A stretch of 35,812 nt of DNA from Bacteroidota bacterium. Lineage in GTDB: Bacteria; Bacteroidota; Bacteroidia; Bacteroidales; F082. The stretch lies in assembly GCA_024279935.1 (NCBI GenBank), contig JAJRQZ010000068.1:1-35812 (forward strand). Reading direction: 5' to 3'. The stretch's first letter is position 1. Each line of letters opens with the position of its first letter. The notes under the pieces are model-generated. The model searched no databases and was not told where the DNA came from. It saw only the letters and a list, made by a program, of their open reading frames with translations. The position numbers and the translations under genes were made by a program. Positions 1 through 8,808 of the stretch are shown one piece after another.

Positions 1-1
1 C

Positions 2-970
2 TCTGTACTTTACAATAACGGCACTGGGGCAAGCAGCTCGGAGGCCGTGCATAACACTGCGATCGGATCAAAATCGCAATACGCTAATACTACGGGTTAC
101 GATAATTCCTCCCTTGGGTATGTTTCGCTAAAAAACAACACTACAGGATACTGGAACACAACAATTGGCTCTAATGCAATGAATGGCAATACAACAGGTT
201 TTAAAAATACAGCTTCGGGCGTATCGGCACTTTATACAAACACAACAGGAGGTTATAACTGTGGATATGGTGTTCATGCGTTATTCTCAAACACAACAGC
301 TGATAAAAACACAGCAGTAGGTTATTATAGTTTAGAGTCTAATACAACAGGAGCAAGAAATACAGCCTTGGGTTATTATGCCTTTCAATCAGGTACAACT
401 TACTCAAATTCTACTGCTATCGGATACAATGCACAAATAACTGCCGATAATATGATGCGCTTGGGCGATGCTTATGTTACTTGGATTGGGGGTGCCACCG
501 CCTGGTCGTCAACCTCTGATGGCCGTTTCAAGAAAAATATAAAAGAGAACGTCTCCGGCCTCAATTTCATATTGGAGTTGCGCCCCGTAACCTATAATTG
601 GGACCTGGACGCCATAAATATGATCAACGTTTCTGAAAATACCGAAGAAATGCACAGCGCATCCGAGAAGGCAAAGGTGGAATCTGTTGTTCATACCGGT
701 TTCATCGCACAGGAGGTGGATCAGGCTGCCAAAGAACTGGGTTTTGATTTCGATGGGGTTCATCAACCGGAAAATGACAATGACTATTATAGTCTGGCTT
801 ATGCCGAATTTGTTGTGCCCCTTGTAAAAGCCGTGCAGGAACTCGCCGGACAAAAACAAGAAATGGAGCAAAAACTCCAGTCTCAGCAACAACTTATCGA
901 AAACCAGAATAAAAAAATCGAAGAACTATTGCTTCGCTTGAACAAAATTGAATCATTAATCCTTAAATAA
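2..970 (+). CDS. Tail-fibre-like surface protein with C-terminal S74 intramolecular chaperone domain (5' truncated)
   Basis: The frame is open to the left edge, so the true start lies outside the window; the GTG at 47 is only an internal codon. The N-terminal part is a run of short repeats built on an NTTGxxNTxxGxxA pattern, like the head repeats of trimeric adhesins and phage tail fibres. Near nt 515-620 comes an S74-type segment (SDGRFKKNIKENVSGL, then LRPVTYNWD), the site where this family self-cleaves at a Ser-Asp junction. The last ~45 residues are Gln/Lys/Glu-rich coiled coil. Known for the family: the chaperone domain trimerises the fibre and is then released. Only 7 bases separate it from the next gene, so the two are probably co-transcribed. 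It is likely exported; the signal peptide would be upstream of the window. No phage genes are seen nearby, so I read it as a cell-surface protein rather than a phage protein. Confidence 0.85.
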   Translation, partial: SVLYNNGTGASSSEAVHNTAIGSKSQYANTTGYDNSSLGYVSLKNNTTGYWNTTIGSNAMNGNTTGFKNTASGVSALYTNTTGGYNCGYGVHALFSNTTADKNTAVGYYSLESNTTGARNTALGYYAFQSGTTYSNSTAIGYNAQITADNMMRLGDAYVTWIGGATAWSSTSDGRFKKNIKENVSGLNFILELRPVTYNWDLDAINMINVSENTEEMHSASEKAKVESVVHTGFIAQEVDQAAKELGFDFDGVHQPENDNDYYSLAYAEFVVPLVKAVQELAGQKQEMEQKLQSQQQLIENQNKKIEELLLRLNKIESLILK

Positions 971-977
971 TTTTATT

Positions 978-3900
978 ATGCGTTTACTATTCACCTTAAT
1001 ATTAGTGATGGGCTTGTTGAGCGGTTTAGGCGCTCAGGACCGTAAAATAGCCAAACCTACGTTTATTGCTAAATCACAAGTAAAAAAAACAATAAAAGTT
1101 AGCGAAATGAAAGCAGTTACTCACGACGAATGGCTCAAAATGATCGAGGATGGAAAGCGAAAAAATCGTGAGGACAAAGAATACAGGAAGGATAATCATG
1201 TTTATCCTTCCGGAAGAGACCCTGTTATACAAAACTTTATGCCCGAGGACAGGGGTGCGAATGCACCTATTCTTACTTTTGAAGGTGCTGAAAGCGCATC
1301 TTATCCAAGCGATGCCAATGGCTCGGTGGACTCGAATTATTATCTTCAAACGGTAAATGCAACTTTTTCGGTATATACGAAAACAGGAACTTTAAAAGCC
1401 GGGCCCATAGCAATAAATACAATATTTACAGGCCTTCCCGGCGGAACTTATAATGATGGCGATCCAATAGTGCTTTACGACGACCAGGCAAACCGTTGGT
1501 TAATTACCGAAATGTCGAAAAGCGGCGACAACGATTATCTTATGATGGCTGTTTCCCAATCCTCTAACCCGCTTGGGTCGTGGTATGCCTATTCGTTCGA
1601 TGTTGACGACTGGCCCGATTATCCAAAGTATGGTATCTGGCGGGATGCATATTATATGGGTATTGATAAGTTAGGGAACAATACCCAGGATCAAGAGGAT
1701 GTGTTTGCAGTGCAAAGGTCGAGAATGCTTCTGGGCCATGAAGCACAAATGATAGGTTTTATCAACCCCGACAGGCCGGATGCAACTTACTCAGTTACTG
1801 CCCCGGTGGATAACGACGGAACTTTTGCCCCGGTCAACAGCCCGGGTATATTTATTAATATAAATGATGCACAATGGACCGGCCCAAAGGATCAACTGTG
1901 GATTTACGAAATGGATGTTGATTGGAACACGCCTTCTAATTCTACTTTTTCACGTACCCAAACAATTGATGTTGCGGCGTTTAGCCCTGCTCCTGATCCA
2001 ATTCAGCCTAGTGGTTCCTTTCTCGATGCTCTTGGTTCGTATATAATGAACAAGCCTGTTTACCGGAATTTCAGCAACTCCGACGTAAGCGACGAAGTTA
2101 TGGTATGTTGCCATTCCGTTCAGGGAAGCACTTCAAATTCCTCAGGTATTCGTTGGTATGAACTGGTAAAAACTGACAGCCTTTGGGATATCCGTCAGCA
2201 AGGCACTTATGCTCCAGATGTCAATTACCGGTGGAATCCAAGCATGACGATAAACCCCAATAGGAGAATAGCCGTTGGGTACTCTGTCACAGGGAGCTCC
2301 ATAAACCCGGCAATACGATATGCTGCCCAAAGCCCGTCGGCACATGCCGCTGCCAACGGATTGCTCGATATTGCCGAGGAAACTGTAACAGGGGTTACCT
2401 ATCTCCAAAGCGGATCCACCCGTTGGGGCGATTACTCGAATATTTCAGTGGATCCCGCCAACGACAGCGTTTTCTGGTACACTAACCAATATCAGGGATC
2501 GTCGGCAAGTACAAGAAAAACCAAGATCACCAAGTTTAAGTTCGGGCCATTTAATATCACCCCCGATTTTTATGCTGACAACACAGAGGTAGGGACCGGA
2601 CAGATAGTTAAATTCGCCAATGCCAGTTATGGGAATATTACTTCATATCAGTGGTCAATCAGCCCGGGCACTTATTCGTTTGCAGGCGGCACCAACGCCA
2701 ACTCGAAAAACCCATGGATACAGTTTTCCGCTACAGGAAGTTATGACATCCAACTAACAGTCAGCGATGGCAGCAGCTCGCCTTTTTTGAACAAAACCAA
2801 CTATATCACGGTAACATCATGTGCCGTCAGTAGTTTTCCATGGACGGAGGATTTTGAAAACGCAGGAAGCATTCCTGATTGCTGGACCCTGGAATATATT
2901 AATCATTATAACGAAGACTGGAAATTTCAAAATGGCGACAGCCTTTATACAACTGCCCACGGAGGAACATATAATGCGTTTTTCAATACACAAGAGGCAT
3001 TTACCCGGTTGATATCACCTCAGCTTGATTTATCGACCATTAGCATACCTCAACTGGATTTCTGGTACGCCCAGGATGGGAACACAACTTCATATTACGA
3101 ATTCAAAGTGCTGTATAAAGGGGCGGACAATGCTCCCTGGACTGTGCTTAAAACTTACAAAAGCCAAACTGCAAGCTGGACTCACGACACCATCGTATTG
3201 CCCAATAACACGAATAATTCTTATATCGCCTTCGAGAGCGGAGCTGAAAGTAGTGGATATGGTGCATGCATCGATGATGTAAAAGTTGAGGCATCGGGCG
3301 TGAATTGTGCCCCGCCCATTGGCCCTGGCACTAGTCCGGGATCTACAACAGCCGTGGCTTCGTGGCTCGATCAGTATTACAATCCCACATGGGAACTGGA
3401 ATACGGACTTCAGTATTATGCACAGGGAAGTGGCACAACGGTTACGGGAATTACAGATACCTCATACACTATAACCGGGTTAAGTCCTTCAACATCATAC
3501 GATTGGTATGCCCGGAAAGTTTGTGCGCCAGGGACAGATACCAGTGATTGGACAGGGCCCGTATCGTTTACAACCACCAAAGTTCCTTATTCATTGCCTG
3601 TTTCGGAGGACTTTGAGGGTGGCTTCGTGAAATTTGTAAATGCATCGGGAAATGGTACCGATTTCGCTCTTGACAACAGTATTTATCACGGGGGCAGCAA
3701 AAGCGCCTATAATAATTATTCCTATCCCAATTTAAACTATCTTGTAATGGATTCCTATGTCGATTTATCCTCGGCATCCTATCCGGTATTGAGTTTTTGG
3801 CATATAGCTAAAACTGCCACAAATGTAAATTGCAAGGTACAAATATCGACCGATAACGGAACATCATGGGTTACCCTGCCAACAAAGGTCTATGAAGGCA

Positions 3901-6365
3901 GCGCGAACAATTATTCGTCCCACCAGCTTTTCGATGAAAACTCATATAGCAGCTGGGCAGGCAGCCCGGTTGATAACACTTGGTGGAAGAAGGAAACTTT
4001 CCCGCTGGATAATTATAAAGAAAGCAAGGTTAAAATCCGGTTTTTCCTTGGAGCAAATAGCTCTGTAATCAAAGAAGGATGGTATATCGATGATATTTTA
4101 ATAGAAGACAGGGCTTGTCCGGGCATTTATCCCGATTCTTTGTTTACGAACAACATACAGGCCACATCGGCAAAACTGTCCTGGACGGAAAAAGGAACAG
4201 CCACCTCATGGGATATAGAGTATGGCGCAAGTGGTTTTGCCCAGGGAACGGGAACGACGATTGCGGGGGCCACTACTAATCCCTATACACTATCATCGCT
4301 AACAGCCTCAACCGATTATGATTGGTATGTAAGGTCGGGTTGTGGCGGCGGTAATTATGGCGATTGGAGGGGTCCCGGATCGTTTACCACAACCTGTGCG
4401 GCAACTACCTTGCCTTATTTTGAGGATTTCGAGGGCGTTACAACGCCGGCATTGCCTCAATGCTTTACTAAAACAGATGCAAATAACGATGCTAATTCAT
4501 GGGGAAGTGTTTCTTATACTGCTTTCTCAGGAACTAAGTCGGTCGCAATTGGAACAACTGCGACACGTGCCGCCAACGATTGGATGTTTACTCCCGGAAT
4601 TACCTTGCAATCAGGTGTGTCTTATCAAATCGACTTTGTTTATGCTTCTCTTGGCGGCCATGAATCCATGGAGCTGAAATATGGCAATTATCCCGATCAG
4701 GCTTCTATGGGCACGACTGCTATATGGGCCGAAAACGATATTACATCCTGGTCGTGGACACTTGCCACGGCAAATGTAACACCAACGGCAACCGATATAT
4801 ATTATTTCGGCTTCCATGCAACCAGCCCCTTGGGCTCAAGTGGCTTTAGCATTGATGATATTTATATTAACGTTAATTCAAATGTTGCAACATGGACAGG
4901 TAGCAGCAGCAACGACTGGTATGTGGAGGCAAACTGGGCCGCCGACACTCTGCCCACCGTGAATACGGTTGTCAACATTTCGGCCACAGCCACTAATTTC
5001 CCGACATTCAATAAATTATCCCTTGCCGGGACTTTAAACCTTAAATCCTCCGCCTCCGGAAACGCATCTATAATGGGGGAGTCATATTTCAGGACCCCGA
5101 ACAAGATAAACGTAGAGCAGTATTTAACTGCGGGAAAATGGCATTTATTGTCCAATCCTGTCGATACTTCCACCTTGAGCGACCTGTATTTCAGCCATAA
5201 CCCGGAGGTGTGGATAAAAAAATATAACGAACCAACTGATGATTGGACATATTTGAGCTCGTTAGCCACCGGTATGCCTGTTGGCAAAGGCTATGCGGTT
5301 TGGGTGGAGGCCGGAACCGATGTTACAGCCACTTTTAACGGAAACATTAACGGCAGCGATGTTTACCTTAGCGAATTTTCGGATCCCCCTCTTGTTTTCA
5401 CAAGTGCCGCACATGGATATAATCTTGTCGGCAATCCTTTCCCCTCGGCTCTTGACTGGGATAATAGCGGCTGGGACACAACAAACATTGACGGAAGCAT
5501 TTGGGTTTGGAGCCAAACGGCGGGCAATTATCTTTATCGCAACTCACAGGGGCAGGGTAGCCTTGCCAACGGAATTATCCCGCGCGGTCAAGGTTTCTTT
5601 ATAAGAACGAACAATACTAATATGTTTTTTACCATCCCGACTTCTGCCAGGGTTCACTCAAACCAGAATTTTTATAAAGCTTCTTTGAGCGATTACCCTT
5701 ATGCTGTCGTGCAATGCTTAAACGGCGAATCGAAAGACGAGGCTTGGATTAGTTTTACCAATGAAGCAACTGATGATTATGATAATGGCTATGATGTTGG
5801 GAAAATGTTCTCCAATGGAGATTCCCCGGAATTATATTTTAAAGATAATAATCGGGAACTGAGTATTTTAAGCTGGCCCGAGCTATATGATGACAGCCGT
5901 ATTGCCCAACTGTTTTTCAAGGCCGGGAAAAACGGGCCTCAAGAGCTCGTTCTTGCCAAAACCGAATTAATGGACGATTTCGACATTCTGCTCGAAGATT
6001 TAAAGCTAGGCAAGATCATTAATTTCAAGAAAGAGCCTGTTTATTATTTTGATGCCACTACATATCAAAACCCTGACAGGTTCAGGCTGCATTTTATGCA
6101 AAGCCCCAATTCAGTTGATGATAATATTAGCGGTAGCGGGTGCAATATATATTATTACAACAAAAGTATTTATGTAAAACGTGATGTTCAAGATATCAGA
6201 AGCAAAGCCGATATTAGTGTCTTCGATTTATACGGCAGGAAGCTTGTTTCGACAAGCAGTTATGACCAGTTGATAAGAGTAAACATCCCAAAAGGCAGCA
6301 AATATTATATTGTGAGAGTTATTGAAAAAGGCAATCAAACTCTTAAGAAAGTTTTTGCGCCATAG
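978..6365 (+). CDS. Giant secreted adhesin with PKD, MAM-like and fibronectin III domains and T9SS sorting domain
   Basis: 1795 residues. Residues 1-19 form a Sec signal peptide ending at GLGAQ. Residues ~90-520 are a large N-terminal region I cannot assign to a family, with possible beta-propeller-like character. A PKD-like domain lies at ~526-614. Three MAM/cleaved-adhesin-like jelly-roll domains begin at PWTEDFEN (~620), PVSEDFEG (~873) and PYFEDFEG (~1146). Fibronectin-III-like domains lie at ~775-868 and ~1046-1140, each with WxxEYG and a Tyr-Asp-Trp-Tyr strand. The last ~60 residues match a type A T9SS C-terminal sorting domain (ISVFDLYGRKL, then YYIVRVIEKG, ending KKVFAP). Such proteins cross the outer membrane by the type IX system and are anchored or released. 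It follows the S74 protein by 7 bases. No catalytic motif was seen, so adhesion or matrix binding is inferred. Confidence 0.88.
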   Translation: MRLLFTLILVMGLLSGLGAQDRKIAKPTFIAKSQVKKTIKVSEMKAVTHDEWLKMIEDGKRKNREDKEYRKDNHVYPSGRDPVIQNFMPEDRGANAPILTFEGAESASYPSDANGSVDSNYYLQTVNATFSVYTKTGTLKAGPIAINTIFTGLPGGTYNDGDPIVLYDDQANRWLITEMSKSGDNDYLMMAVSQSSNPLGSWYAYSFDVDDWPDYPKYGIWRDAYYMGIDKLGNNTQDQEDVFAVQRSRMLLGHEAQMIGFINPDRPDATYSVTAPVDNDGTFAPVNSPGIFININDAQWTGPKDQLWIYEMDVDWNTPSNSTFSRTQTIDVAAFSPAPDPIQPSGSFLDALGSYIMNKPVYRNFSNSDVSDEVMVCCHSVQGSTSNSSGIRWYELVKTDSLWDIRQQGTYAPDVNYRWNPSMTINPNRRIAVGYSVTGSSINPAIRYAAQSPSAHAAANGLLDIAEETVTGVTYLQSGSTRWGDYSNISVDPANDSVFWYTNQYQGSSASTRKTKITKFKFGPFNITPDFYADNTEVGTGQIVKFANASYGNITSYQWSISPGTYSFAGGTNANSKNPWIQFSATGSYDIQLTVSDGSSSPFLNKTNYITVTSCAVSSFPWTEDFENAGSIPDCWTLEYINHYNEDWKFQNGDSLYTTAHGGTYNAFFNTQEAFTRLISPQLDLSTISIPQLDFWYAQDGNTTSYYEFKVLYKGADNAPWTVLKTYKSQTASWTHDTIVLPNNTNNSYIAFESGAESSGYGACIDDVKVEASGVNCAPPIGPGTSPGSTTAVASWLDQYYNPTWELEYGLQYYAQGSGTTVTGITDTSYTITGLSPSTSYDWYARKVCAPGTDTSDWTGPVSFTTTKVPYSLPVSEDFEGGFVKFVNASGNGTDFALDNSIYHGGSKSAYNNYSYPNLNYLVMDSYVDLSSASYPVLSFWHIAKTATNVNCKVQISTDNGTSWVTLPTKVYEGSANNYSSHQLFDENSYSSWAGSPVDNTWWKKETFPLDNYKESKVKIRFFLGANSSVIKEGWYIDDILIEDRACPGIYPDSLFTNNIQATSAKLSWTEKGTATSWDIEYGASGFAQGTGTTIAGATTNPYTLSSLTASTDYDWYVRSGCGGGNYGDWRGPGSFTTTCAATTLPYFEDFEGVTTPALPQCFTKTDANNDANSWGSVSYTAFSGTKSVAIGTTATRAANDWMFTPGITLQSGVSYQIDFVYASLGGHESMELKYGNYPDQASMGTTAIWAENDITSWSWTLATANVTPTATDIYYFGFHATSPLGSSGFSIDDIYINVNSNVATWTGSSSNDWYVEANWAADTLPTVNTVVNISATATNFPTFNKLSLAGTLNLKSSASGNASIMGESYFRTPNKINVEQYLTAGKWHLLSNPVDTSTLSDLYFSHNPEVWIKKYNEPTDDWTYLSSLATGMPVGKGYAVWVEAGTDVTATFNGNINGSDVYLSEFSDPPLVFTSAAHGYNLVGNPFPSALDWDNSGWDTTNIDGSIWVWSQTAGNYLYRNSQGQGSLANGIIPRGQGFFIRTNNTNMFFTIPTSARVHSNQNFYKASLSDYPYAVVQCLNGESKDEAWISFTNEATDDYDNGYDVGKMFSNGDSPELYFKDNNRELSILSWPELYDDSRIAQLFFKAGKNGPQELVLAKTELMDDFDILLEDLKLGKIINFKKEPVYYFDATTYQNPDRFRLHFMQSPNSVDDNISGSGCNIYYYNKSIYVKRDVQDIRSKADISVFDLYGRKLVSTSSYDQLIRVNIPKGSKYYIVRVIEKGNQTLKKVFAP

Positions 6366-6390
6366 TTGTATATTGAGGTTTGTTTATCGC

Positions 6391-6427
6391 GAGGAGTATT
6401 TGGTTTTATTCAAACCTTTTACTCCTC
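6391..6427. terminator. Putative bidirectional terminator between convergent genes
   Basis: GAGGAGTA and its complement TACTCCTC enclose a 3x3 internal loop and a second GGTTT/AAACC stem. The right arm overlaps the last codons and stop of the minus-strand asparaginase gene, and the left arm lies 25 bases after the adhesin stop. The T-run is weak, so the assignment rests on the hairpin and the convergent layout. Confidence 0.45.
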
Positions 6428-7405
6428 CTTGTTGCCACTATAAATCAAGACGTCGCTAAAGCCTGCCGAGTTTCTATATGCGCGATACATGCCGGCAGTG
6501 TTAAATGTCATAACGAAGTTTCCTGCCCGGTCAACGGCAATAATGCCACCATCACCGCCCTGGTCTTTCAACTTTTTCATTATCACATAATTAGCGGCTT
6601 CCTTGAGCGATATGCCCGAATATTTCATGAGTGCGTTAATATCGTAGGCAACAACATTCCGCATGAAATACTCGCCATGGCCCGTGGCTGAGACGGCACA
6701 TCCTTTATTGTCGGCATAGGTCCCGGCCCCTATGATCGGGGAATCGCCGATGCGCCCTTTCATTTTGTTCGTCATCCCGCCTGTTGAGGTTGCCGCTGCC
6801 AGGTTCCCGTCCTTGTCGAGGGCTACGGCGCCCACTGTGCCATATTTGTTTTTGTTGGCGCGCTTATAGCTTTCCCATCTCCTTTGGGTGAAAAAATAAG
6901 AGCTGTCAACGATCTCGATACCGTGGTTTTTGGCAAATTCGTCTGCTCCTTCACCTGCAAGCATCAGATGCGGCGACTTTTCCATCACGGCCCTTGCCGC
7001 AAGTACGGGGTTCTTAACGGTGCTTACCCCCGCCACTGCTCCGGCCATAAGGTTTGAGCCGTCCATTATTGAGGCGTCCATCTCGTTTTTGCCCTCGGCA
7101 GTAAAAACGGCACCCTTGCCGGCATTAAAAAGAGGCGAGTCTTCCATGACGTTAACGGCAGCGGTAACGGCATCGAGGCTTGTTCCGCCGTCTTCGAGGA
7201 TCTTGGATCCCGCACCTAAGGCCTCGCTTAACTTTTCCTTATAAGCTTCCTCGGCCTCGGCACTCATGTTTTTTTTCAAGATTGTCCCGGCGCCGCCATG
7301 GATTACTATTGCCCATTTTGGATTGTTGTTAACGATATTGTTTTCGCAGCAAGAAAAAATTAATACCACTAAAAACAAGCTTACCAATTTGAAGATCTTT
7401 GTCAT
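6419..7405 (-). CDS. iaaA: Isoaspartyl peptidase / L-asparaginase (Ntn-hydrolase), probable lipoprotein
   Basis: 328 residues, the usual length of plant-type asparaginases. HGGAG at residues 36-40 opens the alpha subunit. The nucleophile is Thr190 in YGTVGAVALD, at the autocleavage point where the precursor splits into alpha and beta subunits. IGDSPIIGAGTYAD follows with the substrate-binding glycines. Known activity: hydrolysis of beta-aspartyl dipeptides and asparagine. The N-terminus MTKIFKLVSLFLVVLIFSCC is a signal peptide with a plausible lipobox (IFSC, Cys19), so the enzyme is probably tethered in the periplasm. It is a single-gene unit convergent with the adhesin gene. The gene symbol follows the family name and not proven substrate preference. 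Confidence 0.92.
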   Translation of the reverse strand: MTKIFKLVSLFLVVLIFSCCENNIVNNNPKWAIVIHGGAGTILKKNMSAEAEEAYKEKLSEALGAGSKILEDGGTSLDAVTAAVNVMEDSPLFNAGKGAVFTAEGKNEMDASIMDGSNLMAGAVAGVSTVKNPVLAARAVMEKSPHLMLAGEGADEFAKNHGIEIVDSSYFFTQRRWESYKRANKNKYGTVGAVALDKDGNLAAATSTGGMTNKMKGRIGDSPIIGAGTYADNKGCAVSATGHGEYFMRNVVAYDINALMKYSGISLKEAANYVIMKKLKDQGGDGGIIAVDRAGNFVMTFNTAGMYRAYRNSAGFSDVLIYSGNKEE

Positions 7406-7425
7406 GACTAATCTGATTTATACCG

Positions 7426-7433
7426 TAAAGATA
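7426..7433 (-). promoter_or_regulatory. Bacteroidota -7 box for the asparaginase gene
   Basis: On the minus strand the box reads TATCTTTA, one base from the TAnnTTTG consensus, about 20 bases before the start codon. No clear -33 element was confirmed. Confidence 0.45.
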
Positions 7434-7794
7434 GTTTTTAAATTCCCTGTCTAATATTTTCGGATGGTAAATATACTGAAAATATAACTCTTCGTTTCGC
7501 TGCAGCATAGCTTGTTATATATGCTTTGCAATTCGACACCCCAAGGACGTTGCGCTATAGCGATCTATAATGATATTTGCAAAGCACATACTAAATAATC
7601 AGTATCCTGATAATAAGCGATTAGCGGTTTTGCCAGAAACTTCATCCACACGATCTATTAAAATGACAATCAGCATAATAGATTATGGTATTTCGCTCAT
7701 GCCAAAGATTAGACTGTTTCTAAACAAGCATGAAAATGACTTATATCATATAGTTAATTTTTAACTGTGTTATAAATGATTTTAATTTTATCGG

Positions 7795-7821
7795 CGAATA
7801 AACATCATAAAGGTTTATTCG
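7795..7821. repeat. Perfect 9-bp stem-loop upstream of the heme operon
   Basis: CGAATAAAC and GTTTATTCG pair perfectly around the loop ATCATAAAG. CGGC and GCCG segments further out (near 7792 and 7862) could close a larger structure. It lies about 120 bases before the tetraheme lipoprotein gene, so it may be part of its 5' leader or the trace of a small RNA. Confidence 0.45.
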
Positions 7822-7881
7822 ATGACCTCCATAAGGCCACCGATATCACTCTTCGATTAGAGCCGGTAATTTGATTGTTTC

Positions 7882-7893
7882 CCGCCTAGGCGG
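7882..7893. repeat. 12-bp perfect palindrome CCGCCTAGGCGG
   Basis: A GC-rich perfect palindrome in AT-rich surroundings, 43 bases before the next start codon. It could be a regulator operator or a dispersed extragenic palindrome. The sequence alone does not decide. Confidence 0.4.
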
Positions 7894-7936
7894 AACTAGT
7901 ATAGATTAAATAGAATATTTATTATAATTTTTCGTG

Positions 7937-8524
7937 ATGAGATATTTATTAAAAGGCAATGCTTTTTTAATAGTTGCGCTAACTATTCTAATGTTAGGTG
8001 CAACTTCCTGCCGACTCCACGGCGACGATGAACATTATTTATACAATACAGACGATATTGTTTCAACGCCCAACGACTTTACCGAGGATGATGCATTGTC
8101 GCCACCGCCCTTTAGCGAGGATATTTTTCCTTGTTCCGATTGTCATGAGGGAGAGCCTACAAATCACGAGCCGCGGATATTAGTTGACATGCACGAGGAG
8201 ATAAGTGAGATGTTTGACCACGACAAGGAAAACCGCTGGTGCCTGGATTGCCACAATGCCGACGACAGGGACTACTTGAAGTCAGCCAGCGGGAAGCTTA
8301 TCAGCTTTGAGGATTCGTATAAGTTGTGCGGGCAATGCCATGGCGATAAGTTACGCGACTGGAAAGTTGGTGTTCATGGCAAAAGAACCGGTATGTGGAA
8401 CGGAAAGAAACAATATTATCTGTGCGTTAACTGCCATAACCCGCATTCGCCGCATTTTAAAAGCCTGAAGCCTATGCCGCCCCCGGAAAGACAGGAAGAC
8501 ATCTATTATAGGGATAAAGACTAG
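7937..8524 (+). CDS. Tetraheme c-type cytochrome lipoprotein
   Basis: 195 residues from ATG 7937; an in-frame GTG lies immediately before it. The signal peptide ends in a lipobox (GATSC), so the protein is probably lipid-anchored on the periplasmic face. Four CxxCH motifs are present: CSDCH, CLDCH, CGQCH and CVNCH, the last followed by NPHSPH, which can supply extra His ligands. The C-terminus is proline-rich (PMPPPERQ). It is the first gene of a close run (21, 13 and 30 bases to the next starts) with a Tat-signal-like small protein, a four-cluster Fe-S protein and an NrfD-type membrane protein. By analogy to the DsrJ-DsrO-DsrP and Hmc assemblies, it probably passes electrons between the quinone module and periplasmic cytochromes. 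The exact family is not recognised. Confidence 0.88.
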   Translation: MRYLLKGNAFLIVALTILMLGATSCRLHGDDEHYLYNTDDIVSTPNDFTEDDALSPPPFSEDIFPCSDCHEGEPTNHEPRILVDMHEEISEMFDHDKENRWCLDCHNADDRDYLKSASGKLISFEDSYKLCGQCHGDKLRDWKVGVHGKRTGMWNGKKQYYLCVNCHNPHSPHFKSLKPMPPPERQEDIYYRDKD

Positions 8525-8544
8525 TCAAAAAAAAAACAAAGGAT

Positions 8545-8796
8545 ATGCAAAGGAATGATAATAACTCGCGTGCAAGCTTTTTACGCAAGGCCTCACTTGG
8601 AATAGTTTCGGTTTTTGGTTTAGGCTGGGCTGTAATTAATTCAAGATCACCGCAAGACGATAGTTCCGGTTATAATTTAATTAGTGCGCAGGAAGCCGAC
8701 GACTTGATAAAAAGCTTGCCAACACCGAAGTCCGGTAGTGTTAGGCCACTGCCCCCCCCAAATAACTCTAATGTAGATGGGGAATATATTCAATAA
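8545..8796 (+). CDS. Small exported protein with degenerate Tat-like signal
   Basis: 83 residues, preceded by an AAAGGA ribosome site. The N-terminus (SRASFLRKASLGIVSVFGLG) has the layout of a Tat signal, but the second Arg of the pair is Ala. It has a hydrophobic stretch at ~17-32 and then a short hydrophilic, Pro-rich tail (LPPPNN). There are no Cys or heme motifs. Its place between the tetraheme lipoprotein and the Fe-S subunit, with gaps of 20 and 12 bases, suggests a small accessory or membrane-anchored subunit of the same complex. No known family was recognised. The coding call rests on position, ribosome site and signal-like N-terminus. Confidence 0.7.
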   Translation: MQRNDNNSRASFLRKASLGIVSVFGLGWAVINSRSPQDDSSGYNLISAQEADDLIKSLPTPKSGSVRPLPPPNNSNVDGEYIQ

Positions 8797-8808
8797 AAAC
8801 CGAATAAG

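Larger units (their letters stand above)
7406..7936. other. 531-bp gene-free region with several inverted repeats
   Basis: No convincing gene is present. A 64-codon ATG frame at 7570-7764 is AT-rich with no recognisable family. Structures seen are a 14-bp inverted repeat (7518-7531 with 7577-7590, 13 of 14 matching) flanking the 10-bp palindrome CGCTATAGCG (7553-7562); a perfect 9-bp stem with 9-nt loop at 7795-7821; and a 12-bp palindrome CCGCCTAGGCGG at 7882-7893. The right part should carry the promoter of the heme operon, but no exact TAnnTTTG box was found. Confidence 0.6.

Noticed and set aside
7570-7764. 64-codon ATG frame in the gap before the heme operon
   Set aside because: AT-rich, no ribosome site, no family resemblance, and it overlaps inverted repeats; read as non-coding.
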